64,000 nt of DNA from an uncultured Oscillospiraceae bacterium (GCA_910588495.1 CAJUPU010000013.1:7513-71512), one strand, 5' to 3'; positions 16,608 through 25,528 are shown, counted from the first letter of the stretch. The notes: a model not told the origin generated them from the sequence alone. Numbers and translations: made by a program.

Positions 16608-16650
16608 AAAAAGGCTTCCACCAGCTATTTAGCTGGTGGAAGCCTTTTTG
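16608..16650. terminator. Bidirectional terminator between citrate synthase and cysS
   Basis: A long stem (AAAAAGGCTTCCACCAGCTA and its complement, loop TT) has an A-run on one side and T-run on the other. Confidence 0.93.
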
Positions 16651-16654
16651 CCAT

Positions 16655-18106
16655 TCAGATCCGTTTCCACACCGCCCCGCCGGGCACGTCGGTGACCTCC
16701 ACCCCCCGGGCCTTCAGCTCGTCCCGGATGCGGTCGGCCTGGGCAAAATTTTTCTCCTTCTTGGCCTGGGCCCGCTGGAGCACCAGAGCGTCGATCTCCG
16801 GGTCCCCCTCCCCCTGGATGGTGAAGCCGCCGGGAGCGCTCTGCTTCTTGGCCTGGGCCGCCTCCCTCTCCCGCAGCTCCGCCGCCTTTTCCAGCAGGGA
16901 CAGGGACAGCACCTGGTCAAAGCCGGCCAGCACCGCCCGCTTGGTCACGTCGTTCACCGGGGCCTTCAGCACGTCGTACAGGCAGGTGATGCCCATGGAG
17001 GTGTTCAGATCGTTGCCCACCTGGGTGAGGAACTTTTCCTTGAGCTGTGCGGCGGCCTCCTGATCCACCGCCCCGTCCAGCTCGGTGAGGGCGGCGATGC
17101 GCTTGATCAATTTGTGATAGGCCCCCGCCGCGTTGTCCAGGTTCTCCCAGGAGAACACCAGCCCCTTGCGGTAGTGGCTCTGGAGGCAGAAGAAACGGTA
17201 GGCCAGGGGGTCGTACCCCTTTTCCTCCAGCAGGGAGACGGTGAGGAATTCCCCCTTGGACTTGGACATCTTGCCGCTGTTGGTGTTCAGGTGGTGGACG
17301 TGGAACCACTGCTCGCACCAGGGATGGCCCAGATAGGCCTCCGACTGGGCGATCTCGTTGGTGTGGTGGGGGAAGGCGTTGTCCACCCCGCCGCAGTGGA
17401 GGTCCAGATGCTCCCCGTTGAACTTCATGGAGATGCAGGAGCACTCGATGTGCCAGCCGGGGTAGCCCACCCCCCAGGGGGAGTCCCACTTCAGCGCCTG
17501 GTCCTCGAATTTGGACTTGGTGAACCAGAGGACGAAGTCGTTCTTGTTGCGCTTGTTGGCGTCCTCCTCCACCCCCTCCCGGACGCCCACGGCCAGGTCC
17601 TCCTCGTCGTGGGCGTTGAACACGTAGTAGCGTTCCAGCTTGGAGGTGTCGAAATACACGTTCCCCCCCGCCTCGTAGGCGTACCCTTTGTCGATCAGGG
17701 CGGACACCACCTGGATGAACTCGTCGATGAGCCCGGTGGCGGGCTGGACCACCTCGGGGGTCTTGATGTTCAGCTTGGCGCAGTCGTCGAAAAAGGCGTC
17801 GGTGTAAAATCTCGCGATGTCCATCACCGACTTGTTCTCCCGCTTGGCCCCCTTGAGCATCTTGTCCTCGCCGGTGTCGGCGTCGGAGGCCAGATGGCCC
17901 ACGTCGGTGATGTTCATCACCCGGTTCACCTCGTAGCCCTCATACCGCAGGAACTTTTCCAGCACGTCCTCCATGATGTAGGAGCGCAGGTTGCCGATGT
18001 GGGCGAAATGGTAGACGGTGGGGCCGCAGGTGTACATCTCCACCCGGCCGGGGGTGTGGGTCTTGAAGGCTTCCTTCTTGTGGGTGGCGGAATTGTAGAG
18101 ATACAT
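16655..18106 (-). CDS. cysS: Cysteinyl-tRNA synthetase
   Basis: This class I synthetase charges tRNA-Cys. The 483 residues match the family. Signatures are the first zinc ligand in YTCGPTVYHFAHIGNLRSY (with the HIGH-type motif AHIGN), zinc ligands in GWHIECS and DLHCGGVDNAFPHHTNE, and KMSKSKG. The ATG is preceded by AGGAGG at 8 nt; in-frame extension to 18217 runs through the VOC gene in the wrong frame and is rejected. It is the last gene of a T-box-controlled cysE-VOC-cysS operon, so both cysteine synthesis and charging respond to tRNA-Cys charging. Confidence 0.97.
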   Translation of the reverse strand: MYLYNSATHKKEAFKTHTPGRVEMYTCGPTVYHFAHIGNLRSYIMEDVLEKFLRYEGYEVNRVMNITDVGHLASDADTGEDKMLKGAKRENKSVMDIARFYTDAFFDDCAKLNIKTPEVVQPATGLIDEFIQVVSALIDKGYAYEAGGNVYFDTSKLERYYVFNAHDEEDLAVGVREGVEEDANKRNKNDFVLWFTKSKFEDQALKWDSPWGVGYPGWHIECSCISMKFNGEHLDLHCGGVDNAFPHHTNEIAQSEAYLGHPWCEQWFHVHHLNTNSGKMSKSKGEFLTVSLLEEKGYDPLAYRFFCLQSHYRKGLVFSWENLDNAAGAYHKLIKRIAALTELDGAVDQEAAAQLKEKFLTQVGNDLNTSMGITCLYDVLKAPVNDVTKRAVLAGFDQVLSLSLLEKAAELREREAAQAKKQSAPGGFTIQGEGDPEIDALVLQRAQAKKEKNFAQADRIRDELKARGVEVTDVPGGAVWKRI

Positions 18107-18126
18107 GGCGTCATCCTCCTCTTTGT

Positions 18127-18507
18127 TCATTCGTGCAGCTCTAACGGCAGGCCGTCGGGGTCGTGGAAAAAGGTCATGGGCTTCTGGGTGTAGGGGTCCC
18201 AGCGGATGGGCTCGCACTGGATGCCCCGGGCCTCCAGCTCCTCCACGGCGGCGTGGATGTCCTCCACCCGGAAGGCCAGGTGGCGCAGGCCCTGGGCCTC
18301 GGGATAGCTGGGCCGGGGCGGCGCGCCGGGGATGGCGAACAGCTCCAGCTCTCCGTCCCCCAGCCTCAGGTCCAGCTTCCAGTCCCCCCGGTCCTCCCGG
18401 TAGTTCTCCCGCAGGACGGGAAGGCCCAGCTTTTCCACGTAGAATTCCCTGGAGCGCTGGTAGTCCGAAACGATGACGGCCACGTGGTGTATCCGGTCAA
18501 ACAGCAT
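18127..18507 (-). CDS. VOC-family (glyoxalase-like) metalloprotein, YaeR/GloA2 type
   Basis: A 126-residue vicinal-oxygen-chelate fold protein. The four expected metal ligands are seen: His in RIHHVAVIV (residues 6-14), Glu in GELELFAIP, His in GLRHLAFRV and Glu in LPLELHE. It resembles the GloA2/YaeR group, whose substrate is not established. It sits between cysE and cysS, overlaps the end of cysE by 11 bp and precedes cysS by 20 bp, so it belongs to the cysteine T-box regulon. That context hints at a thiol-related detoxification role, but this is inference. Confidence 0.88.
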   Translation of the reverse strand: MLFDRIHHVAVIVSDYQRSREFYVEKLGLPVLRENYREDRGDWKLDLRLGDGELELFAIPGAPPRPSYPEAQGLRHLAFRVEDIHAAVEELEARGIQCEPIRWDPYTQKPMTFFHDPDGLPLELHE

Positions 18508-19186
18508 TTTGACGGGCCTCCTTCTCTGCCGCCTGTCCGCACCTGCCCTCCAGGTGGCACTGATCCAGCAGCTTTTCCAGCGCCTCCACCCGGTCGGACA
18601 GGGCTGCCACCCGCTCCAGGGTGGGGCTCTTCACGCTGGTCTGGTCCACCTCGTCGGCGTAGTGGGTGGTCTTGCCCGCGATTCGCACCACCTGGGCCGG
18701 GATGCCCACGGCGGTGGCGTCGGCGGGCACCTCGGTGAGCACCACCGCGTTGGCGGCGATGCGGGAATTGTCCCCCACCTTGAAGGGACCCAGCACCTTG
18801 GCCCCGGTGGAGATGAGCACGTTGTTGCCGATGGTGGGATGGCGTTTGCCCTGGTCCTTGCCGGTGCCCCCCAGGGTCACCCCGTGGTAGATCAGGCAGT
18901 CGTCCCCCACCTCGGCGGTCTCGCCGATCACGATGCCCATGCCGTGGTCGATCACCAGCCTGCGGCCGATCTTGGCCCCGGGGTGGATCTCGATCCCCGT
19001 CCAGAACCGGCTCCACTGGGACACCAGCCGGGCCAGGAACTTCAGCCTGTGGCGGTACAAAAAGTGGGCCAGCCGGTGGTAAAGGGTGGCGTGCACGCCG
19101 GGGTAGAGCAGGAAGATCTCCAGCCTGCTCCTCGCCGCCGGGTCCCGGGCCTGATAGGCCCGCAGGGTCTCGCCCAGTCGGGTCAT
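18497..19186 (-). CDS. cysE: Serine O-acetyltransferase
   Basis: CysE makes O-acetylserine, the direct precursor of cysteine. The 229-residue protein has the N-terminal helical part with the conserved LLYPGVHATLYHRLAHFLY and a left-handed parallel beta-helix of hexapeptide repeats: GIEIHPGAKIGRRLVIDHGMGIVIGE, then YHGVTLGGTGKD with the acetyl-CoA region, then GNNVLISTGAKVLGPFKVG. The C-terminus is long and Glu-rich. The ATG chosen has AAGGAGG at 8 nt; the ribosome site comes directly after the T-box terminator. It is first gene of the operon. Confidence 0.95.
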   Translation of the reverse strand: MTRLGETLRAYQARDPAARSRLEIFLLYPGVHATLYHRLAHFLYRHRLKFLARLVSQWSRFWTGIEIHPGAKIGRRLVIDHGMGIVIGETAEVGDDCLIYHGVTLGGTGKDQGKRHPTIGNNVLISTGAKVLGPFKVGDNSRIAANAVVLTEVPADATAVGIPAQVVRIAGKTTHYADEVDQTSVKSPTLERVAALSDRVEALEKLLDQCHLEGRCGQAAEKEARQNAV

Positions 19187-19202
19187 AGAAAAATGCCTCC
19201 TT

Positions 19203-19600
19203 AAAAACAAAAGATCTCATGCCTCGATCAAGGCATGAGAGGCGGCGGCGCCGCGGTTCCACTCTCGTTTTTCGCTCCAAGGCCATGACGCGGCCTAACG
19301 GAAGCACCGATCCAATGCGTCTGCGGCGCTTTGCGGATATTTTCCGCCACAAATTCGTTGCGGCTTCTTGCCATACACACAAGTATGGCCGCGAACCCGC
19401 GCCTCTTTGTGACGCAAAATCTCTCGCAGATCGCTCTTGCCGATCGGATCTGTCCTTCCGAACGGGGGGCATCCAGATCCCCCGCGCTCCCGCCCGCATT
19501 TCATCCGGACCTTCCCCGAGGGCGGCTTTCAGCCTGGGCCACCCCTCTCTGACGGCGCCGGGCCGGACTACTCATGGCGTTCATCGCGCTATTTGGTTTT
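19203..19600 (-). promoter_or_regulatory. T-box riboswitch leader (tRNA-Cys likely) for cysE-VOC-cysS
   Basis: On the minus strand the T-box sequence AGAGTGGAACCGCG (19252-19265) is followed by a terminator with a perfect stem (19216-19239) and a T-run that ends at the cysE ribosome binding site. Upstream is a long structured Stem I/II/III region. A TGC codon in GAAATGCGGGC (19496-19498) is a good candidate specifier for cysteine, which fits the operon content. When tRNA-Cys is uncharged the antiterminator should form and the operon be expressed. The T-box and terminator are read directly; the specifier position is an inference. Confidence 0.9.
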
Positions 19601-19614
19601 CATACCGTTCCAGT

Positions 19615-19643
19615 ATACTATCACACCCGCCGGGGGGTGTCAA
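19615..19643 (-). promoter_or_regulatory. Promoter of the T-box leader
   Basis: On the minus strand TTGACA, 17 bp, TAGTAT, placed just before the leader RNA. Confidence 0.65.
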
Positions 19644-19806
19644 GTACAGGGCGGCTTTTTTCCGGCGGCCGCCCTTTTTTGACGAAAGAGGAAAATCTTA
19701 AAGGACAGATCTTCGATCATGACTGGAATTTTCCATGGAAGTATGGTAGTATATTATGTTGAGCTTACGACCGCCCGGGGGGCGGATCTTGAACGAGGTG
19801 AGTGTA

Positions 19807-20664
19807 TTGACTTTCTGGATGGCGATCGTTTTGGGCGTGGTGCAGGGCGTGGCGGAGTTCCTGCCCATCTCCAGCTCCGGGCACCTGTCCCTGCTGCAAT
19901 ATTTCTTCGGTATGCCGGAGCCGGACCAGCTGTATAACATCCTGCTCCACTTCGCCACCCTGGTGGCGGTGTGCGTGGTCTACCGGCGGGACATCGCCGG
20001 CATGATCGTGGAATTCTTCCGGCTGCTGGCCGCCCTGTTCTCCAGGACCGGGCGGCGGGAGGCGGGAGGCCCCCCCGAGGCCCGGCGGATGATCCTGCTG
20101 CTCATCGTGGGCACCCTGCCCCTGTTTCTGGTGCTGCCCATCGAGGACGCGGTGGAGGGGCTGGGCGCCCAGCCGGTGTTCGTGTCCGCCATGCTGCTGG
20201 TGACGGGGTGCATCCTCTTCCTGTCCGACCGGTACGGCGGCGGGCGCAAGACCGGCCGCACCGCCACCTTGCGGGACGTGGCCCTGGTGGGCCTGGCCCA
20301 GGGGCTGGCCACCATCCCCGGCCTGTCCCGGTCGGGCACCACCATCTCCGCCGGGATGGCCCTGGGCTTCGAGCGGAATTTCGCCGTGCGTTTCTCCTTC
20401 CTGCTGTCCCTGCCCGCCGTGCTGGGGGCCACCCTGCTGAAGGTGGTCAAGGTGATGGGCGCGGGAGAGGTCGACACGGCCCTGCTGCCCATGTATCTGG
20501 CGGGCATGGCGGTGGCCGGGGTGGTGGGCTATTTCTCCATCTCCCTGGTGAAGCTGCTGGCCAGCAAGGGCAAGTTCGGCATGTTCGCCTATTACTGCTG
20601 GCTGGCGGGGACCGCGGCGCTGGCGCTCAGTCTGATCCTGCCGCTGCTGTCCCCCGCGGCCTAA
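19807..20664 (+). CDS. uppP: Undecaprenyl-diphosphatase UppP (BacA)
   Basis: UppP dephosphorylates undecaprenyl pyrophosphate outside or within the membrane, recycling the lipid carrier for peptidoglycan and other polymers; overexpression gives bacitracin resistance. The protein of about 285 residues has the two family motifs: GVVQGVAEFLPISSSGHLSLL near the N-terminus, and IPGLSRSGTTISAGMALGFER. The start is assigned to TTG with GAGGTGA 5-6 nt upstream, giving the family-like N-terminus MTFWMAIVLG; an ATG at 19756 would add 17 atypical residues. It is probably co-transcribed with ftsK 22 bp downstream. Confidence 0.93.
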   Translation: MTFWMAIVLGVVQGVAEFLPISSSGHLSLLQYFFGMPEPDQLYNILLHFATLVAVCVVYRRDIAGMIVEFFRLLAALFSRTGRREAGGPPEARRMILLLIVGTLPLFLVLPIEDAVEGLGAQPVFVSAMLLVTGCILFLSDRYGGGRKTGRTATLRDVALVGLAQGLATIPGLSRSGTTISAGMALGFERNFAVRFSFLLSLPAVLGATLLKVVKVMGAGEVDTALLPMYLAGMAVAGVVGYFSISLVKLLASKGKFGMFAYYCWLAGTAALALSLILPLLSPAA

Positions 20665-20686
20665 CGTACACAGGAGGGATCTCCCC

Positions 20687-23437
20687 ATGGCATCCACACA
20701 AAAGAGAACTTCAAATCCAAGCGGCCAGCGCCGCCCCGCCTCCACGCCCTCGAAAAGCGGCGGAACGCGGGCCTCCGGCTCCTCCCAATCCCGGGGGCGG
20801 ACCTCGTCCGGGTCCAAGGGCCGCGCCCGCAGGTCCGCCCCCCAGAAAAAGCCCTACCGCCGGGAGCTGGGGGGGGCGGTGTGCCTGCTGCTGGCCCTGT
20901 TCGGCGCGATCGGCTATTTCAAGACCGGGGAGGGGGCGGTGATTGCCCTGTTCTGCGACCTGCTGAAGGGGCTGGTGGGCTACGGCTTCTATCTGGCCCC
21001 CCCCATGCTGCTGGCCGCCGCCGCGATCCTGGCCTTCCACCGGGGCCGCCCCGTCCGGCTGCGGACGGCGGGGGCGCTGGCCCTGCCGGTGCTCGCCGGC
21101 GCGCTGCTCCACCTGCTGCTGAGCAAGGGGGAGTATGAGTGGGGCTGGACCCTGCTCCCCCAGCTGTGGAAGGACGGCCGGGCCATGGCCTGCGGCGGCG
21201 CAGTGAGCGGCACACTGGCCATGGCCTTCCGCTTCGCCTTCACCACCGTGGGGGCCGTGGTGGTGCTGCTTCTGCTCACCGCGGCGGCGGCGCTGTGCGC
21301 GCTCCACCTGGGCCCGGCGGATATCCTGGACTATCTGCAGGACCGGCGGGAGCGGCGGGTGGAGTACGACCCGGAGGACTACCCCCAGCCGGAGGAGCGC
21401 CCCCGGAAGCCTGCCCGCCGGGAGCCGGAGCCCGCCCCCGCCCGGCGCGCCAAGCCCTCCGCCATCGACATCCCGGTGGACGACGGGCCGCTGCTGGCCA
21501 AAAAGCCCACCACCCCGGTGACCACCGTGCGCAAAAAGGGCTTTTTCGACAAGGTGGCCGGGGTGGCCCCGCCGGGGCAGGAGGCCCGGCCCGCCTTCGA
21601 GGAGGAGCCGCCGGAATACGAGGACGTGGCCGAGCTGCGCCCCATGAAGGAGCCCCCCCGCACGCCAAAGCCCGGCCCCGCCGCGCCGCCCCCGGAGTCG
21701 GCGGACGATCTGCTGCCGCCCCCCGCCCCCACCCCCCTCCCCTCGGAGGCCCCCCCTCCGCCGGAGGTCCGGGAGGATCCGGTGCCCCCCCCGGTGATCC
21801 GGGAGCCCGCCCCCGTCAAGCTGTCCAAGGAGGAGGAGCGGGCCCAGGTCCGGGAGGAGATGGCCCGGGAGATCGAGGCGGGCATGGAGCAGGACGCCCC
21901 CGCCTACCGCTATCCCCCGGTGTCCCTGCTCAACGAGGGCCGGGGCGGCGGCGCCTCCGCCGCGGACGGGGAGCTCCACGCCAACCAGCAGCGCCTCCAG
22001 GACGCGCTGTCCTCCTTCGGCGTCAGCGCCCATATCGTCAACGTCATCCGGGGTCCCGCCGTCACCCGGTACGAGCTGGAGCTGGACCAGGGGGTGAAGC
22101 TGAACAAGATCACCAACCTGTCCGGCGACATCGCCCTGGCTCTGGGGGCGTCCGCCGTCCGGGTGGCCCCCATCCCCGATAAGATCTCCACCGTGGGCAT
22201 CGAGGTGCCCAACCGCCAGGTCAGCCCGGTGTGCATCCGGGACGTGCTGGGCTCCACCGCCTTCACCGACAGCCCCTCCAAGGTGTCCTTCGCCGTGGGC
22301 AAGGACATCAGCGGCCGCCCCATCGTGGGCAATATCGCCAAGCTGCCCCATATGCTCATCGCGGGCACCACCGGCTCGGGCAAATCGGTGTGCACCAACT
22401 CCCTGATCGTCTCCCTGCTGTACAAGGCCACCCCGGAGGAGGTCCGCCTGATCATGGTGGACCCCAAGATGGTGGAACTGAGCGTCTACAACGGCATCCC
22501 CCACCTGCTGATCCCGGTGGTCACCGACCCCAAGAAGGCCGCCGGGGCCCTCCAGTGGGCGGTGAGCGAGATGATGAAGCGCTATCAGCGCTTTTCCGAG
22601 GTGGGGGCCAAGGACCTGGCCTCCTACAACAACCACGCCCGGCGGGACGGCCTGGAACCCATGCCCCAGATCGTGGTGGTGATCGACGAGCTGGCCGACC
22701 TGATGCTGGTGGCCGCCAAGGAGGTGGAGGAGTCCATCTGCCGGGTGGCCCAGATGGGCCGGGCCTCGGGGATGCACCTGGTGATCGCCACCCAGAGCCC
22801 CCGGGCCGACGTGATCACCGGATTGATGAAGGCCAACATCCCCAGCCGGATCGCCTTCGCGGTGGCCTCCAGCCTGGAATCCCGGATCATCCTGGACAAC
22901 GTGGGGGCGGAGAAGCTGGTGGGCAAGGGCGACATGCTCTACGCCCCGCTGGGTCAGGACAAGCTGCGGGTCCAGGGCTGCTTCATCACCGAGGAAGAGG
23001 TGGCCAATGTGGTGGACTTCATCAAAGAGGGGGCCTGCGCCCAGTACGACGAGCAGGTCATGCACGAGATCGAGAAGAACGCCGAGGACAAGACCAAGGC
23101 GGAGAAGGGAGTGGGCGGGTCCGACCCGGAGGGCGGCGACTACGACGAGCTGCTCCCCGCCGCCATCGACGTGGTGCTGGAGGTGGGCCAGGCGTCGGTG
23201 TCCATGCTCCAGCGCAGGCTGAAGCTGGGCTACGGCCGGGCGGCCCGCCTGGTGGACCAGATGGAGGAAAAGGGCGTGGTGGGCCCCTTCGAGGGCTCCA
23301 AGCCCCGTCAGCTCCTCATCACCAAGGAGCAGTGGGCGGAGATGCAGTACAAGCAGGACATGGTCCCCGCCGTGCCCGACGAGCTCCCCTTCGAGGGGGA
23401 CGCCGTCCCCCAGGCCCCGCCCCCCTTCGACGAATAA
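20687..23437 (+). CDS. ftsK: DNA translocase FtsK/SpoIIIE
   Basis: This hexameric dsDNA pump clears chromosomes from the division or sporulation septum. The 916 residues comprise a basic N-terminal tail, about four membrane segments (60-210), a long Pro/Glu-rich linker (225-400) and the motor. Walker A is AGTTGSGKSVCTNSL (about 558-572) and Walker B is QIVVVIDELADLM. The C-terminal winged-helix gamma domain is LEVGQASVSMLQRRLKLGYGRAARLVDQMEEKG, which reads KOPS/SRS sequences. Bacillus has both SpoIIIE and SftA; the membrane-anchored architecture here favours the SpoIIIE type. It is followed at 21 bp by an unknown coiled-coil gene. Confidence 0.96.
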   Translation: MASTQKRTSNPSGQRRPASTPSKSGGTRASGSSQSRGRTSSGSKGRARRSAPQKKPYRRELGGAVCLLLALFGAIGYFKTGEGAVIALFCDLLKGLVGYGFYLAPPMLLAAAAILAFHRGRPVRLRTAGALALPVLAGALLHLLLSKGEYEWGWTLLPQLWKDGRAMACGGAVSGTLAMAFRFAFTTVGAVVVLLLLTAAAALCALHLGPADILDYLQDRRERRVEYDPEDYPQPEERPRKPARREPEPAPARRAKPSAIDIPVDDGPLLAKKPTTPVTTVRKKGFFDKVAGVAPPGQEARPAFEEEPPEYEDVAELRPMKEPPRTPKPGPAAPPPESADDLLPPPAPTPLPSEAPPPPEVREDPVPPPVIREPAPVKLSKEEERAQVREEMAREIEAGMEQDAPAYRYPPVSLLNEGRGGGASAADGELHANQQRLQDALSSFGVSAHIVNVIRGPAVTRYELELDQGVKLNKITNLSGDIALALGASAVRVAPIPDKISTVGIEVPNRQVSPVCIRDVLGSTAFTDSPSKVSFAVGKDISGRPIVGNIAKLPHMLIAGTTGSGKSVCTNSLIVSLLYKATPEEVRLIMVDPKMVELSVYNGIPHLLIPVVTDPKKAAGALQWAVSEMMKRYQRFSEVGAKDLASYNNHARRDGLEPMPQIVVVIDELADLMLVAAKEVEESICRVAQMGRASGMHLVIATQSPRADVITGLMKANIPSRIAFAVASSLESRIILDNVGAEKLVGKGDMLYAPLGQDKLRVQGCFITEEEVANVVDFIKEGACAQYDEQVMHEIEKNAEDKTKAEKGVGGSDPEGGDYDELLPAAIDVVLEVGQASVSMLQRRLKLGYGRAARLVDQMEEKGVVGPFEGSKPRQLLITKEQWAEMQYKQDMVPAVPDELPFEGDAVPQAPPPFDE

Positions 23438-23458
23438 GCTGGAACAGGAGGAACTGGT

Positions 23459-24328
23459 ATGAACGCGGCACACTTCCCCACCCCCTTCGGTGTCCGGCCG
23501 GACGCCGCCCGGCGGGCCTTTCCCGCGGACCGGCTGGCCGCCATGATGAACGAAAAGGCGGCCTCCCCCCTGGAGACCGCCCGAAAGGCCGTGCTGGACG
23601 CGAAGGCCCGGCTGGAAGAGCACTACGATGAGAAGATCGAGGGCGCGCTGGACGGCTATCTGTCCCTGCGCTCCCGCCGGACCTCCTATGAGAACGGGCT
23701 GGACGCCCAGCGGCGGCAGCTGGAGGACTTCCAAGGGCTGACGGACCGCCGGGACCAGCTCTCGGCCCAGCTGGCCGGGGCCAGGGAGGAGCAGGCCGCC
23801 CAGGCCCCGGCGGACGCTCTCCCCGCCCCTCCCTCCCCCCGGGCGGACGCGCTGGAGCGGGAGCTGGCGGGGGTGGAGCGGGAGATCTCCCAGCTCGTGG
23901 ACCAGGCAAACGCTCACGCCGCCGGCCAGCGGAAGTACGCGGACTACCTGGAGCGGACCGGACAGGACGGCTACGCTGCCTTCGAGTACCGGGGTCAGAC
24001 CCGGCTCACCCGGGAGAATTTCGCCGAAGAGACATCCGCCGCCATCGGCCGTATGGAGGCGGGGGTCCGGCAGTGGGGGGAGCGGGTGTCCTCCTACTGC
24101 GAAGGGCACGGCCTGACGCCCTATGATATGGAGTGCTACCTACAGGAGCGGCGCAGGCTGAGCGATGCCTATCTGGCCGCCCGGGAGCGGCTGGCGGTAC
24201 TGTCCCCTGCCGCCCCGGAAGCCCGGGCCGGGCAGGCTCCGGCGGGCCGGTCCGATCTGGACACGGTGGAGATCGGCACGCCCCCCCAGGAGGAGGACCT
24301 CACCGGGTATTGGAAACGGGGCACCTGA
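23459..24328 (+). CDS. Uncharacterised coiled-coil protein downstream of ftsK
   Basis: A 289-residue soluble, charged protein with no recognised domain, signal peptide or membrane segment. Residues about 38-110 and 125-170 are rich in Ala, Glu, Arg and Gln in heptad-like order (for example KAVLDAKARLEEHYDEKIEGAL), suggesting two coiled coils separated by a Pro/Ala linker. The C-terminus is disordered and acidic and ends GYWKRGT. The ATG has AGGAGG upstream, and the gene is only 21 bp after ftsK and before a strong terminator, so it is a real operon member. A role in chromosome partitioning or sporulation is only suggested by position. Confidence 0.75.
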   Translation: MNAAHFPTPFGVRPDAARRAFPADRLAAMMNEKAASPLETARKAVLDAKARLEEHYDEKIEGALDGYLSLRSRRTSYENGLDAQRRQLEDFQGLTDRRDQLSAQLAGAREEQAAQAPADALPAPPSPRADALERELAGVEREISQLVDQANAHAAGQRKYADYLERTGQDGYAAFEYRGQTRLTRENFAEETSAAIGRMEAGVRQWGERVSSYCEGHGLTPYDMECYLQERRRLSDAYLAARERLAVLSPAAPEARAGQAPAGRSDLDTVEIGTPPQEEDLTGYWKRGT

Positions 24329-24353
24329 CGGGCCCGCCCGCTTGGGAAAATGG

Positions 24354-24387
24354 AACGGGCCGCGATCGCACGATCGCGGCCCGTTTG
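24354..24387 (+). terminator. Terminator of the uppP-ftsK-coiled-coil operon
   Basis: A 15-bp perfect stem (AACGGGCCGCGATCG and its complement) with a 2-nt loop and a short T-run. Confidence 0.75.
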
Positions 24388-24433
24388 GTGTGACTGTGTT
24401 TGAGCTGCTCTCGGCGGCTGGGCTCTTGCCCTC

Positions 24434-24469
24434 GCTGCGCTCCATCCGCGCTGCTCTCGACGGCTCCGC
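24434..24469 (-). repeat. Dispersed GC-rich repeat, copy 3 (inverted)
   Basis: The reverse complement matches copy 1 (4499-4534) at 34 of 36 positions. The unit abuts the 3' end of the SLH-domain gene; the sequence just before it on the minus strand (GTGGTGAGAAGC) supplies that gene's final Trp and TGA stop. Confidence 0.85.
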
Positions 24470-24474
24470 GCTTC

Positions 24475-25434
24475 TCACCACAGCCAATTGCCGCTGTCCC
24501 GACTGTCCAGCACGTCCAGCATGGCGCACAGCATCTCCGCCGACTGCGCCCGGGTGAGGGGCTCGTACAGGTCCGCGCCGCTGGAGAGCACCGACACCGC
24601 CTCCATGTTCACCACCGACTGGTAGGCCCAGGCGGGGGCGGTCTCGGCGGAGAAGGCGGAGGCCGTCCCCGCCACGTCGCCCCCTGCCAGCAGCCGGTCC
24701 ACGATCACCGCCGCCTCCGCCTGGGTGATGGGGCTGGCGGGGTCGAACACGGTCTGGCCCTCCCCGTTGCGGGAGCCCTCCACCGTGCCCACCACCAGGG
24801 CGGCGGACACATAGCCCTTGGCCCAGGCGGAGATGTCGCCGTCGTCATAGAAGCCGGTGAGGGACACGCCGGACAGGGGCTCCTCCCCCGCCGCCGTCAT
24901 GGCCATGGTCAAGAATTCCTCCCGGGTGAAGGTATTGTCCGGGTCGAAGCAGTACAAGCTGCCCACCTGCCGCCCGGTGTACACCCCCGCCTCCGCCAGG
25001 CGCAGCGCGGCGTAGTGGGCCGGGTCGCCGGCCAGGTCGGAATAGCTGACGGCGGTGGTCTGCTTCTGGATGACCACCTTCACCGTGGCGGGCTTGGAGG
25101 TGTTGCCCTTGGCGTCGATGGCCACATAGGTGAAGCTGTCCTTGCCCTTCTTCCCCTCATAGGGGGTGTAGGTGAAGGCGGCGGGATCCTTCTCGTCCAT
25201 GGCCACCTGGCCCCGGGCGGGGCTGTCCACCACCTGGAAGGTGACCAGGTCCCCCTCCGGGTCCACGGCGGCGAACCGGCTGGAGATGGCCACGCCCTTG
25301 TAGGTCTTGAGCTCCAGGTCCTCGGCGATGGGGGCGGCGTTGTCCACCTCGGCGGTGGAGGTGGTCAGGGCCAGGGCGGGGGCGGTGAGCGCCCCCGCCA
25401 GGCACAGAGATAGTATCACGATCCGTTTTTTCAA
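24475..25434 (-). CDS. Secreted S-layer-homology (SLH) domain protein with an Ig/cadherin-like repeat
   Basis: The 319-residue protein starts with a signal peptide (KKRIVILSLCLAGALTAPALA). It continues with a bacterial Ig/cadherin-like module of about 90 residues (IAEDLELKTYKGVAISSRF to SFTYVAIDAKGNTSKPATVKVVI) and then two to three SLH motifs (HYAALRLAEAGVYTG, FTREEFLTMAM, ISAWAKGYVSAALVVG, ITQAEAAVIVDRLL). SLH domains bind pyruvylated wall polymers, so this is a wall-anchored envelope protein. The start is TTG with AAGGAGG at 8 nt. The C-terminal codons touch a dispersed-repeat copy. No export partner is adjacent. Confidence 0.88.
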   Translation of the reverse strand: MKKRIVILSLCLAGALTAPALALTTSTAEVDNAAPIAEDLELKTYKGVAISSRFAAVDPEGDLVTFQVVDSPARGQVAMDEKDPAAFTYTPYEGKKGKDSFTYVAIDAKGNTSKPATVKVVIQKQTTAVSYSDLAGDPAHYAALRLAEAGVYTGRQVGSLYCFDPDNTFTREEFLTMAMTAAGEEPLSGVSLTGFYDDGDISAWAKGYVSAALVVGTVEGSRNGEGQTVFDPASPITQAEAAVIVDRLLAGGDVAGTASAFSAETAPAWAYQSVVNMEAVSVLSSGADLYEPLTRAQSAEMLCAMLDVLDSRDSGNWLW

Positions 25435-25481
25435 AGGGAAAGCCTCCTTTGTATGGTTGTGGGACAAGCATATGCCAAAAA

Positions 25482-25528
25482 AGAAAAAAATATGCGGCCG
25501 CGCCCCAACATCGGGGCCGGCCGCATAT
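25482..25528 (-). terminator. Terminator of rodA
   Basis: An 11-bp stem (ATATGCGGCCG paired with CGGCCGCATAT), extended inward by CCCC/GGGG, is followed on the minus strand by seven T. Confidence 0.88.

Noticed and set aside
19651..19682. Terminator-like GGGCGGC/GCCGCCC hairpin before uppP
   Set aside because: The two arms are separated by an 11-base loop, and no plus-strand transcript is expected to reach it because upstream genes are on the minus strand; significance unclear.
20711..24109. Very long open frame on the minus strand opposite ftsK and the coiled-coil gene
   Set aside because: GC-rich coding DNA keeps the antisense frame open; the translation is low-complexity Gly/Leu/His/Gln-rich with no motif, and the sense strand encodes a clear FtsK.
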